Shown: positions 27,966-38,923 of the stretch, in pieces
Layout of the letters: the number at the start of each line of letters is the position of its first letter
Numbering within the stretch: position 1 is the stretch's first letter
Assembly (NCBI GenBank): GCA_030848705.1
Contig: CM061237.1
Span: 78,859,910 to 78,923,909 of the forward strand
Source: Heracleum sosnowskyi
Taxonomy: Eukaryota > Streptophyta > Magnoliopsida > Apiales > Apiaceae
Direction of reading: 5' to 3'
DNA length: 64,000 nt
The notes under the pieces: model-generated
Seen by the model: the letters and a program-made list of their open reading frames with translations, nothing else
Told to the model about the DNA's origin: nothing
Databases searched by the model: none
Translations under genes and position numbers: made by a program

Positions 27966-28922
27966 GAAGAAAAAGCCAAGGATGGAGCTAAGGAAGCTGA
28001 AAAAGCAAGGAAAAGTGTAAGGCAACCAAAGGCTAGAGCTAAAAGGAATCTGGATTTTGATAAAGAGGATTCTCAGGACACTGCTCAAGCCACTTCCACA
28101 ACAAGTGCACATCAAATTCTTGCTGATCAACCTCATGAAGGAAAATTGGCATGTGATCCTGCACATCCTGTCAACTTTCATGATCAGCCAATCATGCCAA
28201 AAGAGGAGCCTATTGAATTTGATGAAGCCTATTTTCCAAAATTCCTATTTGAAAAGGATCAGCCAACAAAGTCAAAGAAAAGGGCTGTCAAGGCAAAGCC
28301 AGTATTTGTGAGAAAGCCACAACCTCAGAAACCCCCTACAAATCCAGAGGACTGCATGTACATTGCTGACATCAGGGAAGAATCTAGCTTACATCTTGAT
28401 TTAGACAACCTGGTGGAAGTAAGGGGCATTGCAGCTTCTCAAAAGTTGCCTGAAAGATTAGTTTTCACATTCAAGGGTGGTAGAGAGCAAGTGTGGCCTC
28501 TCTACAGGATTTTAGGAGAAGACTACCAAACACTACTCACAGTGTTTAGATGCTTGAAGAAGGACTTTGGCTTCACCAAAACAGCCAAGTCTGAGGTGGT
28601 CTCCAAAATATGTCAAATAAAGGCTAGCTGGAACAAGCCTGAGGCTCTTCCCAGGATGCTTAGAGTGCCCTCAACAGGAAAGAAGATCCATCTTCAACCT
28701 TACTGGATGATGGAATTTAAGGACAAGGACAACTGCAGAAGGTTCTTCAGGATGGAAGACCAACTGGATAAGGCATCTAATCAAACTCTAAAGCTTATGC
28801 AATCCAAGCTTGGTGATCAAGATGAGGAAGAGAAGATCTTCTACAGAAGGCTACAGGTCCAGATTGAGGAAAACAACTCTAAGAGAGGGAAGAAGACTAT
28901 GCCACAAAGAAGACAAAGATGA
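27966..28922 (+). CDS. element A ORF3, C-terminal part after the in-frame TAG
   Basis: Same frame as 24474-27965, so the full ORF3 would be about 1,482 codons with a single stop inside. It begins EEKAKDGAKEAEKARKS (charged, helical). It contains a C-terminal compact region (LVFTFKGGREQVWPLYRIL, LQPYWMMEFKDKDNCRRFF) that corresponds in position and pattern to the C-terminal regions of B and E ORF3. It ends KKTMPQRRQR. The ORF from 28146 is this frame read from a later Met. It would be untranslated unless the TAG is read through. Confidence 0.7.
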   Translation, partial: EEKAKDGAKEAEKARKSVRQPKARAKRNLDFDKEDSQDTAQATSTTSAHQILADQPHEGKLACDPAHPVNFHDQPIMPKEEPIEFDEAYFPKFLFEKDQPTKSKKRAVKAKPVFVRKPQPQKPPTNPEDCMYIADIREESSLHLDLDNLVEVRGIAASQKLPERLVFTFKGGREQVWPLYRILGEDYQTLLTVFRCLKKDFGFTKTAKSEVVSKICQIKASWNKPEALPRMLRVPSTGKKIHLQPYWMMEFKDKDNCRRFFRMEDQLDKASNQTLKLMQSKLGDQDEEEKIFYRRLQVQIEENNSKRGKKTMPQRRQR

Positions 28923-29094
28923 ATCATTTGCTCAGTCTAGAGGAGCACTTCTTGGCATTAGTCTTGTAAGTCTTGTATTTTATTCAAAATATTATGAAGC
29001 TTAATGCATTTTCTACTTTTGTAATTTATAATGTATCTGAGTGTTTTTGTTATCATCAAGTCTCTTGATTTATGGCTGTTATTCTATCAGTCAT

Positions 29095-29108
29095 AAATTG
29101 GGGGAGAT
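29095..29108 (+). other. polypurine tract of element A
   Basis: AAATTGGGGGAGAT directly before the 3' LTR. Confidence 0.88.
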
Positions 29109-30130
29109 TGTTAGGAATATGTTGTTCTTGATGATAAACATAAAACACTTAGTAGAATTTGTGTAAAGTCATTTTGTAGCTGTCAACGAAATGACATGCT
29201 TTGCAGCATTCCGTTGACAGGAAGCTCATCAACGAAATGAGTGTTGTAGCAATTGCATTGTATAATACTTCTCAAATGATAGGCATTCTGTTATATGTAT
29301 TAGATAGGTTTTCTAAGTCATGTTGACTAAGTACCAGATAGGCAAAATAGGTTGGTTAATTGTAAATATATTATGCCTTGTAATTTTGCCTAAGTGAAGA
29401 CATGTCAACGGTATGAAGATTACTCTGTCAACGGTATGGAGTTTACTCATCAACGAAACGAGGGAAACACCATCAACGGAATGAAGAATAAAGCTATCAA
29501 TGAAACACATCTCCCTGCTATCAACGAATCATTATTGCTTTTCTGAATAGTTGACAAAGTGATAGTGACAGTTTACTGAACAGATCTAAAGGTGATGTGG
29601 AAGTGTACTTTGCATTGGAAACCATTAAAATGGACATGGGGAATAAGGAAACATCCCAGTTTCCAATTGGGTCTTGGGAGTGATCATAATAAGCATGAAG
29701 ACAAAAGCAAGGATCTCCAAGGACCACTGGACAAAGGGATGAAAAGCAAACTATTGGCGGTTACTCATTGTACTTTTAGTGTAGCCAAAAATAGGGTTGT
29801 AAACTTGGGGATATATAACCAAGTGTAGCAGTTACTTTAAGAATAGAGAAGAAAAACAAATAGTTTGTATTAGCTATCCTTGAGAGCATTCTTCTCTACA
29901 ACCTTGTAACTGAGCAGCTGTGTACTTTTGTATCACAGATTATTTCCGCAATAAAAATCACTTCAGTTGGATCATCAAACAATCCAACTGAAATTATTAA
30001 TGTGCTTGTGATTTTTACTTTAAGTTCAGTTTTATTTGTAAGTTGTTTTTAAGTTTAAGAAATATCAAGAATTGTATTCAACCCCCCCCCCCCCCCTTCT
30101 ACAATTCTGTTAGGTCATTTGGGAATAACA
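29109..30130 (+). repeat. 3' LTR of element A
   Basis: 1,022 bp. It differs from the 5' LTR by about four substitutions, an extra run of about 31 bp near 29545, and a C-run near 30082 expanded to about 16-17 C from 7. One U3 motif has changed from CAACG to CAATG (near 29498). TATA box at 29812-29818 and AATAAA at 29950-29955. Confidence 0.95.
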
Positions 30131-30135
30131 TTATC
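30131..30135. repeat. target-site duplication TTATC of element A (right)
   Basis: Repeat of 4188-4192. Confidence 0.9.
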
Positions 30136-30640
30136 ACTAAGAAACTAGACAGAGGGGCGGTGAATGGATAGTTTGAATTTTTTTCTTTTTTCTTGAAACT
30201 AAAAAGCTGTGTTAGATTTTGTTGTATGAAAATGCGGAATCAAATAAACAAGACACACACAATCACTTTAATCTACTTTATATTAAGTAAATCAAATACT
30301 ACAAATTCCAAAATTTCACAAGTGAAATTCTGGCTTCTAAACAAGAACAATGTTTTCTTGTTTTCTTACAGAGAAAAGAGTGCTTGAATATTTCTGTGTA
30401 TCTCTTTCTTAATATATATCATATACAAACTGGTGCACACTCCTATTTACACAGCTACCCCTAACTGTAACTCCACTTTGTTTTTCCATAAGAGGTTGGC
30501 TGTGTCAGGGAGGACCACTTGCTTTCTGTTGTCTTTTCCCGTATCTGTAGCTACTTGTCTCTATTCTTTCTCTCCAAGTTTTGCTGTAGATTTGACATCT
30601 GTGTTTGTGTTGGGAACCACGGACTTGGGGTTCTACTACA
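30131..30640 (-). repeat. element G solo LTR, piece 2 of 3
   Basis: Continues from 4192 once A is removed. On the minus strand it has the layout of the R-U5 part of SIRE-like LTRs: a GGGGCGGTGAAT stretch where the LTR of A has its C-run and TTCAAT, a GCGGAATC word matching the poly(A) region, and a TATA-like run near 30410. The ORFs here (30193, 30433) are not credible genes. D interrupts it at about 30640. Confidence 0.6.
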
Positions 30641-30645
30641 TTTTA

Positions 30646-31711
30646 TGATACACAATTAAGGAGTGCGAAAAGAAAATCACCTTGTTAACGGTTGATTCCA
30701 CGCTCTTCTATTGTATTCCCAAATTCCCTTGAGCGAAGTGTGGCCTCCGTCTTCTCAAGTTAACCTCTCTTCTTGCTCCTAGGTGGCTACAATATTTTTC
30801 TTAACCAACCCTAGCAAGAAGAGAATAAGAATATATATAGGGCTACAATAGGGATCATGGATAATTAGGTTGGGCCTTTTAATTACATCCTGGGCCTAGC
30901 CCAATGTAATTAAATATTAATTCAATCCACTAAAGAATTAATATTTGCACTACCTTTCCTAATACCGCAACTTAATTAATTAATTCGGTTCCAATATTAT
31001 TTTCTTATTAAATTCCCCATGTTTAAAATAGCGCATGCCCATTAATTAAATAAATTACTGATAATTCATTTAATTAACATCTTATATCCTTGATCATCCA
31101 CTCTACCTTTATTTAATTATGCCGGAATAAATCCACCTGCAGGGTTTCACATAATTAAATCCTTTTGAGCTTTCAAGGGGACATCATTAACCCGAATATT
31201 TTCAGGACACGGATTCCTTCAATAAATAATATTCACCATATATATTATTCCATCACCCAAAATATAATGATATAATTCAAAAGAATTATTTCATATATAA
31301 ATCAAAGCATGTAAATAATATACACGTGTCAATTACTATATCCGGATTAAGAACCTAAGCATTAATAATAACATAGAATCTTAGTTCACCTTCTTAATCA
31401 GTTTAAGGGAACAATTCTAAATTTGATCCTGTTCAATATACACAAAGTATACAAGTATTATTTAATAGTCAAGATAAACTATTCCCAAATAATACTTCAG
31501 TTATTCCAGTGGTTTGTCTAATTCCACTTAAACTGTGAACCCTTTGTATTATATATAGACACTGATAATTTAATTTTCTGTTATCCCATTTGATACTAAA
31601 TTATCCACAATATATAATAAATAGACAATGTAAAAATATGCAATCAAGATTCTCAATAAAATGGACAATGTTTATATACTACTAATGAATAGTTTAGTAT
31701 AAAACCCAACA
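30646..31711 (-). repeat. 3' LTR of element D
   Basis: About 1,066 bp, from TGATACACAATT to AACCCAACA in plus orientation. TATA-like run on the minus strand at about 30830-30841. Shares its sequence with 36863-37917. Confidence 0.88.
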
Positions 31712-31730
31712 ATCTCCCACTTATACTCAA
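31712..31730 (-). other. polypurine tract of element D
   Basis: Plus ATCTCCCACTTATACTCAA; the minus-strand purine run GTGGGAGAT abuts the 3' LTR. Confidence 0.7.
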
Positions 31731-31786
31731 GCTATTCTTTGAGTATATCAGTGTTTATTAATATAATCCGCTACCAGTTTAAATAA

Positions 31787-33483
31787 CTATTCCGTGACCA
31801 GACATCTGACTCCTATCTCCTCCACGTGTTCTTCAAAAACCTTAGCTGGTAAACTCTTCGTGAAAGGATCAGCCCGGTTGTCCTTTGATGCTATATCAGT
31901 CACAATAATATCTCCTCGCTTAACGAACTGTCGTATGAGGTGATACTTACGCTCAATGTGTTTTGCTGCTTTATGTTCTCGTGGTTCCTTTGTATTTGCA
32001 ACAGCACCAGTATTATCACAATAAATTGTGATTTGCCGTGGCAAATTAGGAACTACATTCAAATCCAGCAGGAAATTCCGGAACCATATAGCCTCCTTGG
32101 CTGCCTCATAGGCTGCGACATATTCAGCTTCCATGGTTGAGTCTGCGATGCATTTCTGCTTCACACTCCTCCATATTACAGCTCCACCTCCTAAAGTAAA
32201 AACACACCCCGAGGTTGACTTCCTCTTATCCCTATCTGTCTGGAAATCTGAATCGGTATATCCCACAGGAAACAAGTCTGAAGCCTTGTAAATTAACATA
32301 TACTTCTTAGTCCTTCGCAGGTACTTAAGTATCGTTTTTACTGCACTCCAATGTTCCTGACCTGGATTGGACTGATATCTACTGACCATGCCTACGGCAA
32401 AGCAAATATCAGGTCTCGTGTATAACATAACATACATTAAGCTTCCACATGCTGAAGCATAAGGAACTGCTTTCATGTTCTCTATCTCCTTAGGTGTCTT
32501 AGGACACTGCTCCTTTGATAGAGAGACTCCATGTCTAAAAGGTAAATTACCCTTCTTAGAGTCCTGCATGTTAAAACGAGCCAATACCTCATCAATGTAC
32601 GGTTCTTGAGATAAAGCCAACGTTCTTTTCTTGCGATCTCTTATAACTTTGATCCCAAGAATGTATGCGGCTTCACCTAAGTCTTTCATTTCAAATTGTT
32701 TGAACAACCATGCCTTAATAGATGACAACATCTCTACATTGTTTCCAATGAGCAAAATGTCATCTACATATAGTACTAGAAAAACCACTGCATTTCCTTC
32801 ACTTTTCTTATACACACATGCTTCGCTTGGACTCTGATCATAACCATTTGACTGGACGGCCTGATCAAAACGAATGTTCCACTCCCTGGAAGCTTGTTTC
32901 AGTCCATAAATGGACTTCTTAAGCTTACACACTAGATGCTCTTGGCCCTCTTTGATGAATCCCTCTGGTTGCTGCATATGGATGTTTTCATCAAGACTTC
33001 CATTTAGGAAAGCTGTCTTGACATCCATTTGCCAAATCTCATAATCGAGATGAGCTGCTATAGATAAAAGAATCCGGATTGACTTAAGCATGACTACCGG
33101 AGAAAAGGTTTCCTCATAATCAATTCCTTGTTTCTGAGTATACCCTTTCGCAACAAGTCTTGCTTTCCAGGCTTTCACCTTTTTGTCAGATTCTCTTTTT
33201 CTTTTGTAGATCCACTTACATCCAATGGGTTTTACACCATTGGGTGGTTCCACGAGATCCCAGACTTGATTGGAATACATAGATTCCATCTCAGATTGCA
33301 TAGCCTTTTGCCAAAGATCTGCATCCTTATCTTGCATTGCTTCTTCGTATGTCCTGGGATCCTCATCATGTTCACCAGAGACTAAGTCCGAAGACTCTCC
33401 CAAAAACATGAACCTCTCAGGTTGTTTAACAACCCTCCCACTACGACGAAGCATAGGTGTGGTATTAGTGATGGGTTGTTCAT
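31787..33483 (-). pseudogene. pol: element D Pol, reverse transcriptase and RNase H part
   Basis: The credible protein begins around MLRRSGRVVKQPERF (33454). RT motifs are WDLVEPPNGVKPIGCKWIY, WQMDVKTAFLNG, SIYGLKQASREW and catalytic LYVDDILLIGN. RNase H has YTDSDFQTD, STMEAEYVAA and YCDNTGAVA. It is open to the stop at 31787. The frame differs from the integrase part upstream, so a small indel near 33490-33510 has broken the polyprotein. Confidence 0.88.
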
Positions 33484-34821
33484 TTATTTGTGCTGTTCTA
33501 CTTGTACCGGTGGCATATTAGAATTATCTTGTCCTCCCACTATTTCCTCTAAAACAACAGTACTCATGGGTTTGTGATTCATTATATAGTCTTCTTCTAA
33601 GAATCTAGCATTGGTGCTTACAATGATATCCCGATCCTTAGGACTACAAAACAAATACCCTTTTGTTCCCTTGGGATAACCCACAAACAGCCTCACTTCT
33701 GTACGAGAATCTAACTTAGTCACGTTCTTGTTCAGCACATGTGCTGGACAACCCCAAATCCGAATATGTTTCAAACTAGGTTTGGTACTAGTCCACAATT
33801 CTTTTGGAGTTTTTGGAACTGACTTAGAAGGTACCAAGTTTAGAAGATAAGCCGCTGTTTCTAGAGCATGCCCCCAAAACGACTTGGGTAAATTCGAATA
33901 ACTCATCATCGATCTAACACTCTCTAAAAGAGTCCGGTTCCTTCTTTCTGCTACACCATTCTGCTGAGGTGTGCCAGGTGCAGTCAACTGGGATGAAATC
34001 CCATGTTCTGATAAATATTCTCTAAATTCTCCAAGCAGGTATTCGCCCCCACGATCTGATCGTAGTGACTTGATACATTTTCCTGAATGTCGCTTCTCCG
34101 CACTTGCTTTGTACTCTTTGAATTTTTCAAAGCACTCAGACTTGCGGTGCAACAGATAAATGTATCCATATCTCGAATAATCATCAATGAAAGTGACAAA
34201 ATATTCATACCCACCTCTCGCTTGGATATTCATAGGTCCACATAAATCAGTATGAACCAATTCTAACACATCTTTGGCTCTATTTCCTTTTGCCTTAAAA
34301 GGTCTACTGGTCATTTTTCCTTCCAAGCAAGATTCACAGACTGGAAATGGCTCCACTGCCAACGAGCCTAAAGGCCCATCTACTACCAATCTTTGAATCC
34401 TCCTCAAGTTAATATGACCTAATCTCAAGTGCCAAAGATATGTTTGGTTCAATCCAGAAGGTTCCTTTCTTTTACTAGAGGTAGAAAATGTATTATTAAT
34501 TTCACTTGGTTGCAACATTGGTACTATAGGATAAATAATATATAAATTGTCTTGCAATGTACCAGAACATATAACTCGTTTATTCATCATAATGGAAACA
34601 TTACGATCCAAACAAACATTATAACCATCCATAGCAAGTTTAGAAACCGAAATTAAATTCCTTCTAAATGAAGGTACATAAAGACAATTATTCAAAACCA
34701 AAATCCTATCATAACCAAAAGATAAAGAAATAACTCCAACTGCAACCACTGCTACTTTCGTAGCATCTCCCATGAACACATATATCTCGCCATCTCTAAG
34801 CAGCCTGGTTTTCTGGAACCC
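33484..34821 (-). pseudogene. pol: element D Pol, protease C-terminal half and integrase
   Basis: Continues the gag frame after an in-frame TAG at 34824-34822. Contains the end of the protease region (LVLNNCLYVPSFRRNLISV), the integrase zinc finger (HLRLGHINLRRIQ to CESCLEGK) and the catalytic core HTDLCGPM, SDRGGEY and NGVAERRN. It ends at a stop at 33484 created by a frameshift. Confidence 0.88.
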
Positions 34822-35742
34822 CTACATGGAATTACAAACATGATCAGTGGCTCCTGTGTCTACACACCAAGTGCTCGTAGACATAGCCGCTATATATGTT
34901 TCCGTAACAAGAGAAAGAGACATACCAGCATTGTTCTTCTTAGAAAGAGGACAATCCTTTTTCCAGTGACCCGACTGCTTGCACTTGAAGCACTTGCCCT
35001 TAGGCTTCTTCACTGAATTCTGAACTCCCAATGGTTTCACAACTTTCTGTGTCTGAACCTTCTTCTTCTTCTTTCCTTTCGGTTTTGAAGAAGAAACTTT
35101 CTCAGCCACATTTACCTGAACATGCTGCTGAAATAATGATTCCGCTGCCTGAAGCTCTGTCAGAAGTTCTGCAAGACTATACAACTTCTTGTTCATGTTG
35201 TAATTCAAGCGAAACGGCTCAAAGCTTTTGGACAAACTCATAAGTATGATATCGACCTGCGTTTCCGCATCAATATCAGCACCAAGGACCTCTAGTTCAT
35301 TTATATGAGACATCATCAGAAGAACATGGTCCCTTACAGGTGTTTTTTCAGCCATCTGAGTGTTCATTAGAGACTTCATTGCTACTTGCCTAGCAGCCCT
35401 ATTCTGATCTCCGAAAAGCTCCTTGAGGTTATAGAGCATATCTGTAGCAGTGGTCATGGCCTGATGCTGATGTTGCAAAACACCCGACATGGCTGCCAGA
35501 ATGTAACATCGCGACATCTCATCTGCCTTAGTCCACTTCTTAAAATACTCTTTTTCCTCATCCGGAGCATCGGCAGCAGGCTGTTCCGGTTTGGGTTCAA
35601 TAGTACAGAATTTAAACTCTTCAGCAGTCAACACTATGTCCAAATTGCGTTTCCATTCAATATAGTTAGGTCCGGTAAGTTTGTTATCCTTAAGTATGGT
35701 GAAAAGTGGATTAAAGCCCATTCTATCCTGAGAATCATGCAT
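34822..35742 (-). pseudogene. gag: element D Gag and protease N-terminus, 306 aa
   Basis: Starts MHDSQDRMGF. The copia Gag core includes LTGPNYIEWKRNLDIVL. One zinc knuckle (CFKCKQSGHWKKDC, about residues 251-264) is followed by the protease active site CVDTGATDHVC, so gag and protease are fused in one frame as usual for copia. The TAG at 34824-34822 directly after VCNSM stops translation before the rest of pol. Confidence 0.88.
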
Positions 35743-36862
35743 ATAACACTTAATCAGAAAATTGCATATATCTTAAAACCTATTTGTTTCCTCTAACAAT
35801 TAATTAAAATTAATGCACTAATATTTAAATTCCATAAATATCTGGTACGTCATGATGGGTGACATATATACCATTTAAATTTAAATATTACTTCGGTCCT
35901 ACTACTAAATAATACGCCACGTTAGGGTGGACTATATATTATCTTTCATAGCTAAGTGTATACCATTATTTAGATCTTAAGTTGCCTTTAGTCAGACCCA
36001 TCCGTTCGATGTATCAATGGATAAATCCCAGGTGTTTTCGGTGAAGTCACAGACGGACTCGCTTAAGAACACAACCCCTAAGACAGAAATATCCATTATC
36101 AACATCAATCAAGGAATGTCCAACTTTTTTCTCGAATTCTATGAAACTTGGTATGTCACGATGGGGTGAACTTACCTTTCAATATTCGTGATTAACTTAA
36201 GAAGATTGTCCTAGTAATATCCTTAACACTACCCAGACGTCATAAATCATATGCCACGATGGGTGACATATATCCAATTCATAATCGTCCTAGTGTTAAA
36301 TTACATAAAACCAATAATGGATGACCATGGGATCTAATATCAAATTAATTCCCTCTCCCACTTAGTATTTTAACATGAGTAATTTTATCTAGATGCATCG
36401 CCCTATGTTATTTCTTCGAGGTCCACATGTTATCAAAATAACAATACAAAGAACACATAACATAGCATAGCATGCATCTCTACATAATTAAATGGGGCCT
36501 ATGTCATTATAATTATGTCTAACATGCATTCCAAATACACACATAATTTAATAACATAAAACATTTAATTAAAGCAATAAATGAAAATTTATGTCCATGT
36601 CGTCCTATTTATGTTAACCATGCAATTAAAATTACACACATAATTAACAACACACATAATAATTATTTAATGCAATAATTAAAATTAAATAGCAGAAAAA
36701 TTAAAATAAAAAATAAATCCACTATTATGGCCAAAAAAAAATTTCATCCGAAAATCCTGCGAAAACTTCAACTCGCTGTTTGAGGGTCTAAACGAGCTCA
36801 GACGCACATGAAACTTTGACATCGTCACTTTTCAATCGTGTAGAACATCGAAATCCCTTTTA
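35743..36862 (-). other. leader region of element D
   Basis: Noncoding, about 1.1 kb between the 5' LTR and gag. It contains recurring phrases on the theme CACGATGGGTGACATATAT, seen near 35848, 35920, 36157 and 36256. No canonical TGGTATCAGAGC primer site is present next to the LTR, so I cannot name the primer tRNA. Confidence 0.6.
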
Positions 36863-37917
36863 TGATACACAATTAAGGAGTGCGAAAAGAAAATCACCTT
36901 GTTAACGGTTGATTCCACGCTCTTCTATTGTATTCCCAAATTCCCTTGAGCGAAGTGTGGCCTCCGTCTTCTCAAGTTAACCTCTCTTCTTGCTCCTAGT
37001 TGGCTACAATATTTTTCTTAACCAACCCTAGCAAGAAGAGAATAAGAATATATATAGGGCTACAATAGGGATCATGGATAATTAGGTTGGGCCTTTTAAT
37101 TACATCCTGGGCCTAGCCCAATGTAATTAAATCCACTAAAGAATTAATATTTGCACTACCTTTCCTAATACCGCAACTTAATTAATTAATTCGGTTCCAA
37201 TATTATTTGCTTATTAAATTCCCCATGTTTAAAATAGCGCATGCCCATTAATTAAATAAATTACTGATAATTCATTTAATTAACATCTTATATCCTTGAT
37301 CATCCACTCTACCTTTATTTAATTATGCCAGAATAAATCCACCTGCAGGGTTTCACATAATTAAATCGTTTTGAGCTTTCAAGGGGACATCATTAACCCG
37401 AATATTTTCAGGACATGGATTCCTTCAATAAATAATATTCACCATATATATTATTCCATCACCCAAAATATAATGATATAATTCAAAAGAATTATTTCAT
37501 ATATAAATCAAAACATGTAAATAATATACACATGTCAATTACTATATCCGGATTAAGAACCTAAGCATTAATAATAACATAGAATCTTAGTTCACCTTCT
37601 TAATCAGTTTAAGGGAACAATTCTAAATTTGATCCTGTTCAATATACACAAAGTATACAAGTATTATTTAATAGTCAAGATAAACTATTCCCAAATAATA
37701 CTTCAGTTATTCCAGTGGTTTGTCTAATTCCACTTAAACTGTGAACCCTTTATATTATATATAGACACTGATAATTTAATCTTCTGTTATCCCATTTGAT
37801 ACTAAATTATCCACAATATATAATAAATAGACAATGTAAAAATATGCAATCAAGATTCTCAATAAAATGGACAATGTTTATATACTACTAATGAATAGTT
37901 TAGTATAAAACCCAACA
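36863..37917 (-). repeat. 5' LTR of element D
   Basis: About 1,055 bp, matching 30646-31711 apart from a 12-bp deletion near 37132 and scattered substitutions. TATA-like run on the minus strand at about 37047-37058. Confidence 0.88.
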
Positions 37918-38657
37918 ATTTGGACCACTTAACCATTACAGATGCTCCAATATCTGTCTCCTTTGAACTTTGAATTTTTACCTTGATTTTTCTTGTTGTA
38001 GATCGTCTAAGTGTTGACATCATGAACTCCAGCATATTCCTTATTCTGTGACTTGTCGACATAGAACATTTGAGACTTTGTTATATGAGGACTTTGCGAT
38101 ATGAGCATTTTAGGAGTATGCGATATGGCATATTTCTGACTTCACGATATAGCCTTTTTGAGGACTTCACAATCTAGCCTTTTTGACGACTTCACGATCT
38201 AGTACAATCTGACTTTGCGATCTCAACACTTCACGACATGAGTCTTGAAGACTTCACGACATAGTTCATTTTGGACTTTGTGATCTCAGTACTTCACGAC
38301 ATGGATATTTGGGACTTCACGACATAGCTCATTTTGACTTCACGATATATGGACTTAGACAAATTTCTGCAACTTATTTCTTCAAGTCCTTATTCACTTC
38401 CATCCCGCTGCATGAACAAATTGAACTTCTACCAGGACAATTATTTCATGGCCTATGTACATTCTAGATGCAAAAACTTACTAAGCTCATTATAAACTTG
38501 AGCATACAAAATGGAGCTAAGTACATGAAAACAAGACAAGTACAATAGAGACCTATACTATATCCCAGTGATAAAATTCACTAGGTCATGTAAAGTGACA
38601 TAGTCACAGTGTGTAGGCTTGTTAACAGTGGTGTTCAGACATGCCTTGAGCCTAACA
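37918..38657 (-). repeat. element G solo LTR, piece 3 of 3, with repeated ACTTCACGAYMT motif
   Basis: Continues piece 2 after removing D and ends near CCTAACA (38651-38657). As the right-hand part of a minus-strand LTR this is U3. It holds eight copies of ACTTCACRAYMT and three of ACTTTGYGATMT between about 38088 and 38352. No internal region of G follows, so it is a solo LTR of about 1.27 kb. Flanking words GGTTT (4171-4175) and TATTT (38658-38662) match at three of five bases, so a decayed target duplication is possible but unproven. Confidence 0.55.
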
Positions 38658-38923
38658 TATTTCACTTCTCACTTTTCATTTCTCAACATTTTCTCAAAAT
38701 TCTCTCTAGTTCTCTCCCTAGTTTTCTTTAGTTTCCTCTGTGGAGAGGCGATTTCCGGCGAGGTTTTCTGATCAATTTCTGGGTTTTTGTTTGAAGATTT
38801 TCTGGAATTTCGCTTGAAGATTTGAATATTTTTTGGAATTCCTTTAAAGATTTGAAGATTTTCTGGGATTCCTTTTGAAGATTTGAAGGTTTTCTGGAAT
38901 TTCTCTTGAAGATTTGAATATCA

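Larger units (their letters stand above)
4193..30130 (+). mobile_element. element A: SIRE-like Ty1/copia retrotransposon, complete, with element B nested in pol
   Basis: Two closely similar LTRs flank, in order, a primer binding site, gag, pol, a spacer, the large ORF3 and a polypurine tract, with a 5-bp target duplication TTATC outside. Protease-integrase-RT-RNase H order defines Ty1/copia. The long gag with two zinc knuckles and the large ORF after pol point to the SIRE/Maximus lineage. Without B its own length is about 13.07 kb. By eye the LTRs differ by roughly four substitutions plus a poly-C length change and one 31-bp indel, so insertion is recent. Lesions are the B insertion in pol and one in-frame TAG in ORF3. 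Confidence 0.93.
30646..37917 (-). mobile_element. element D: Ty1/copia retrotransposon (non-SIRE lineage, TAR/Tork-like)
   Basis: On the minus strand: 5' LTR (37917-36863), a leader of about 1.1 kb, gag, protease, integrase, RT and RNase H, then polypurine tract and 3' LTR (31711-30646). A single gag-pol frame and no third ORF distinguish it from the SIRE-like elements. The two LTRs differ by a 12-bp indel and roughly ten substitutions by eye. The outer boundary is uncertain by about 5 bp: ATTT occurs on both sides and may be the target duplication. Two lesions (an in-frame TAG and one frameshift) break the polyprotein. Confidence 0.88.

Noticed and set aside
24474..28922. Calling ORF3 a retroviral-type envelope protein
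   Set aside because: Position matches the SIRE env-like ORF, but no signal peptide, furin-like site, fusion peptide or transmembrane anchor is evident in A or B.
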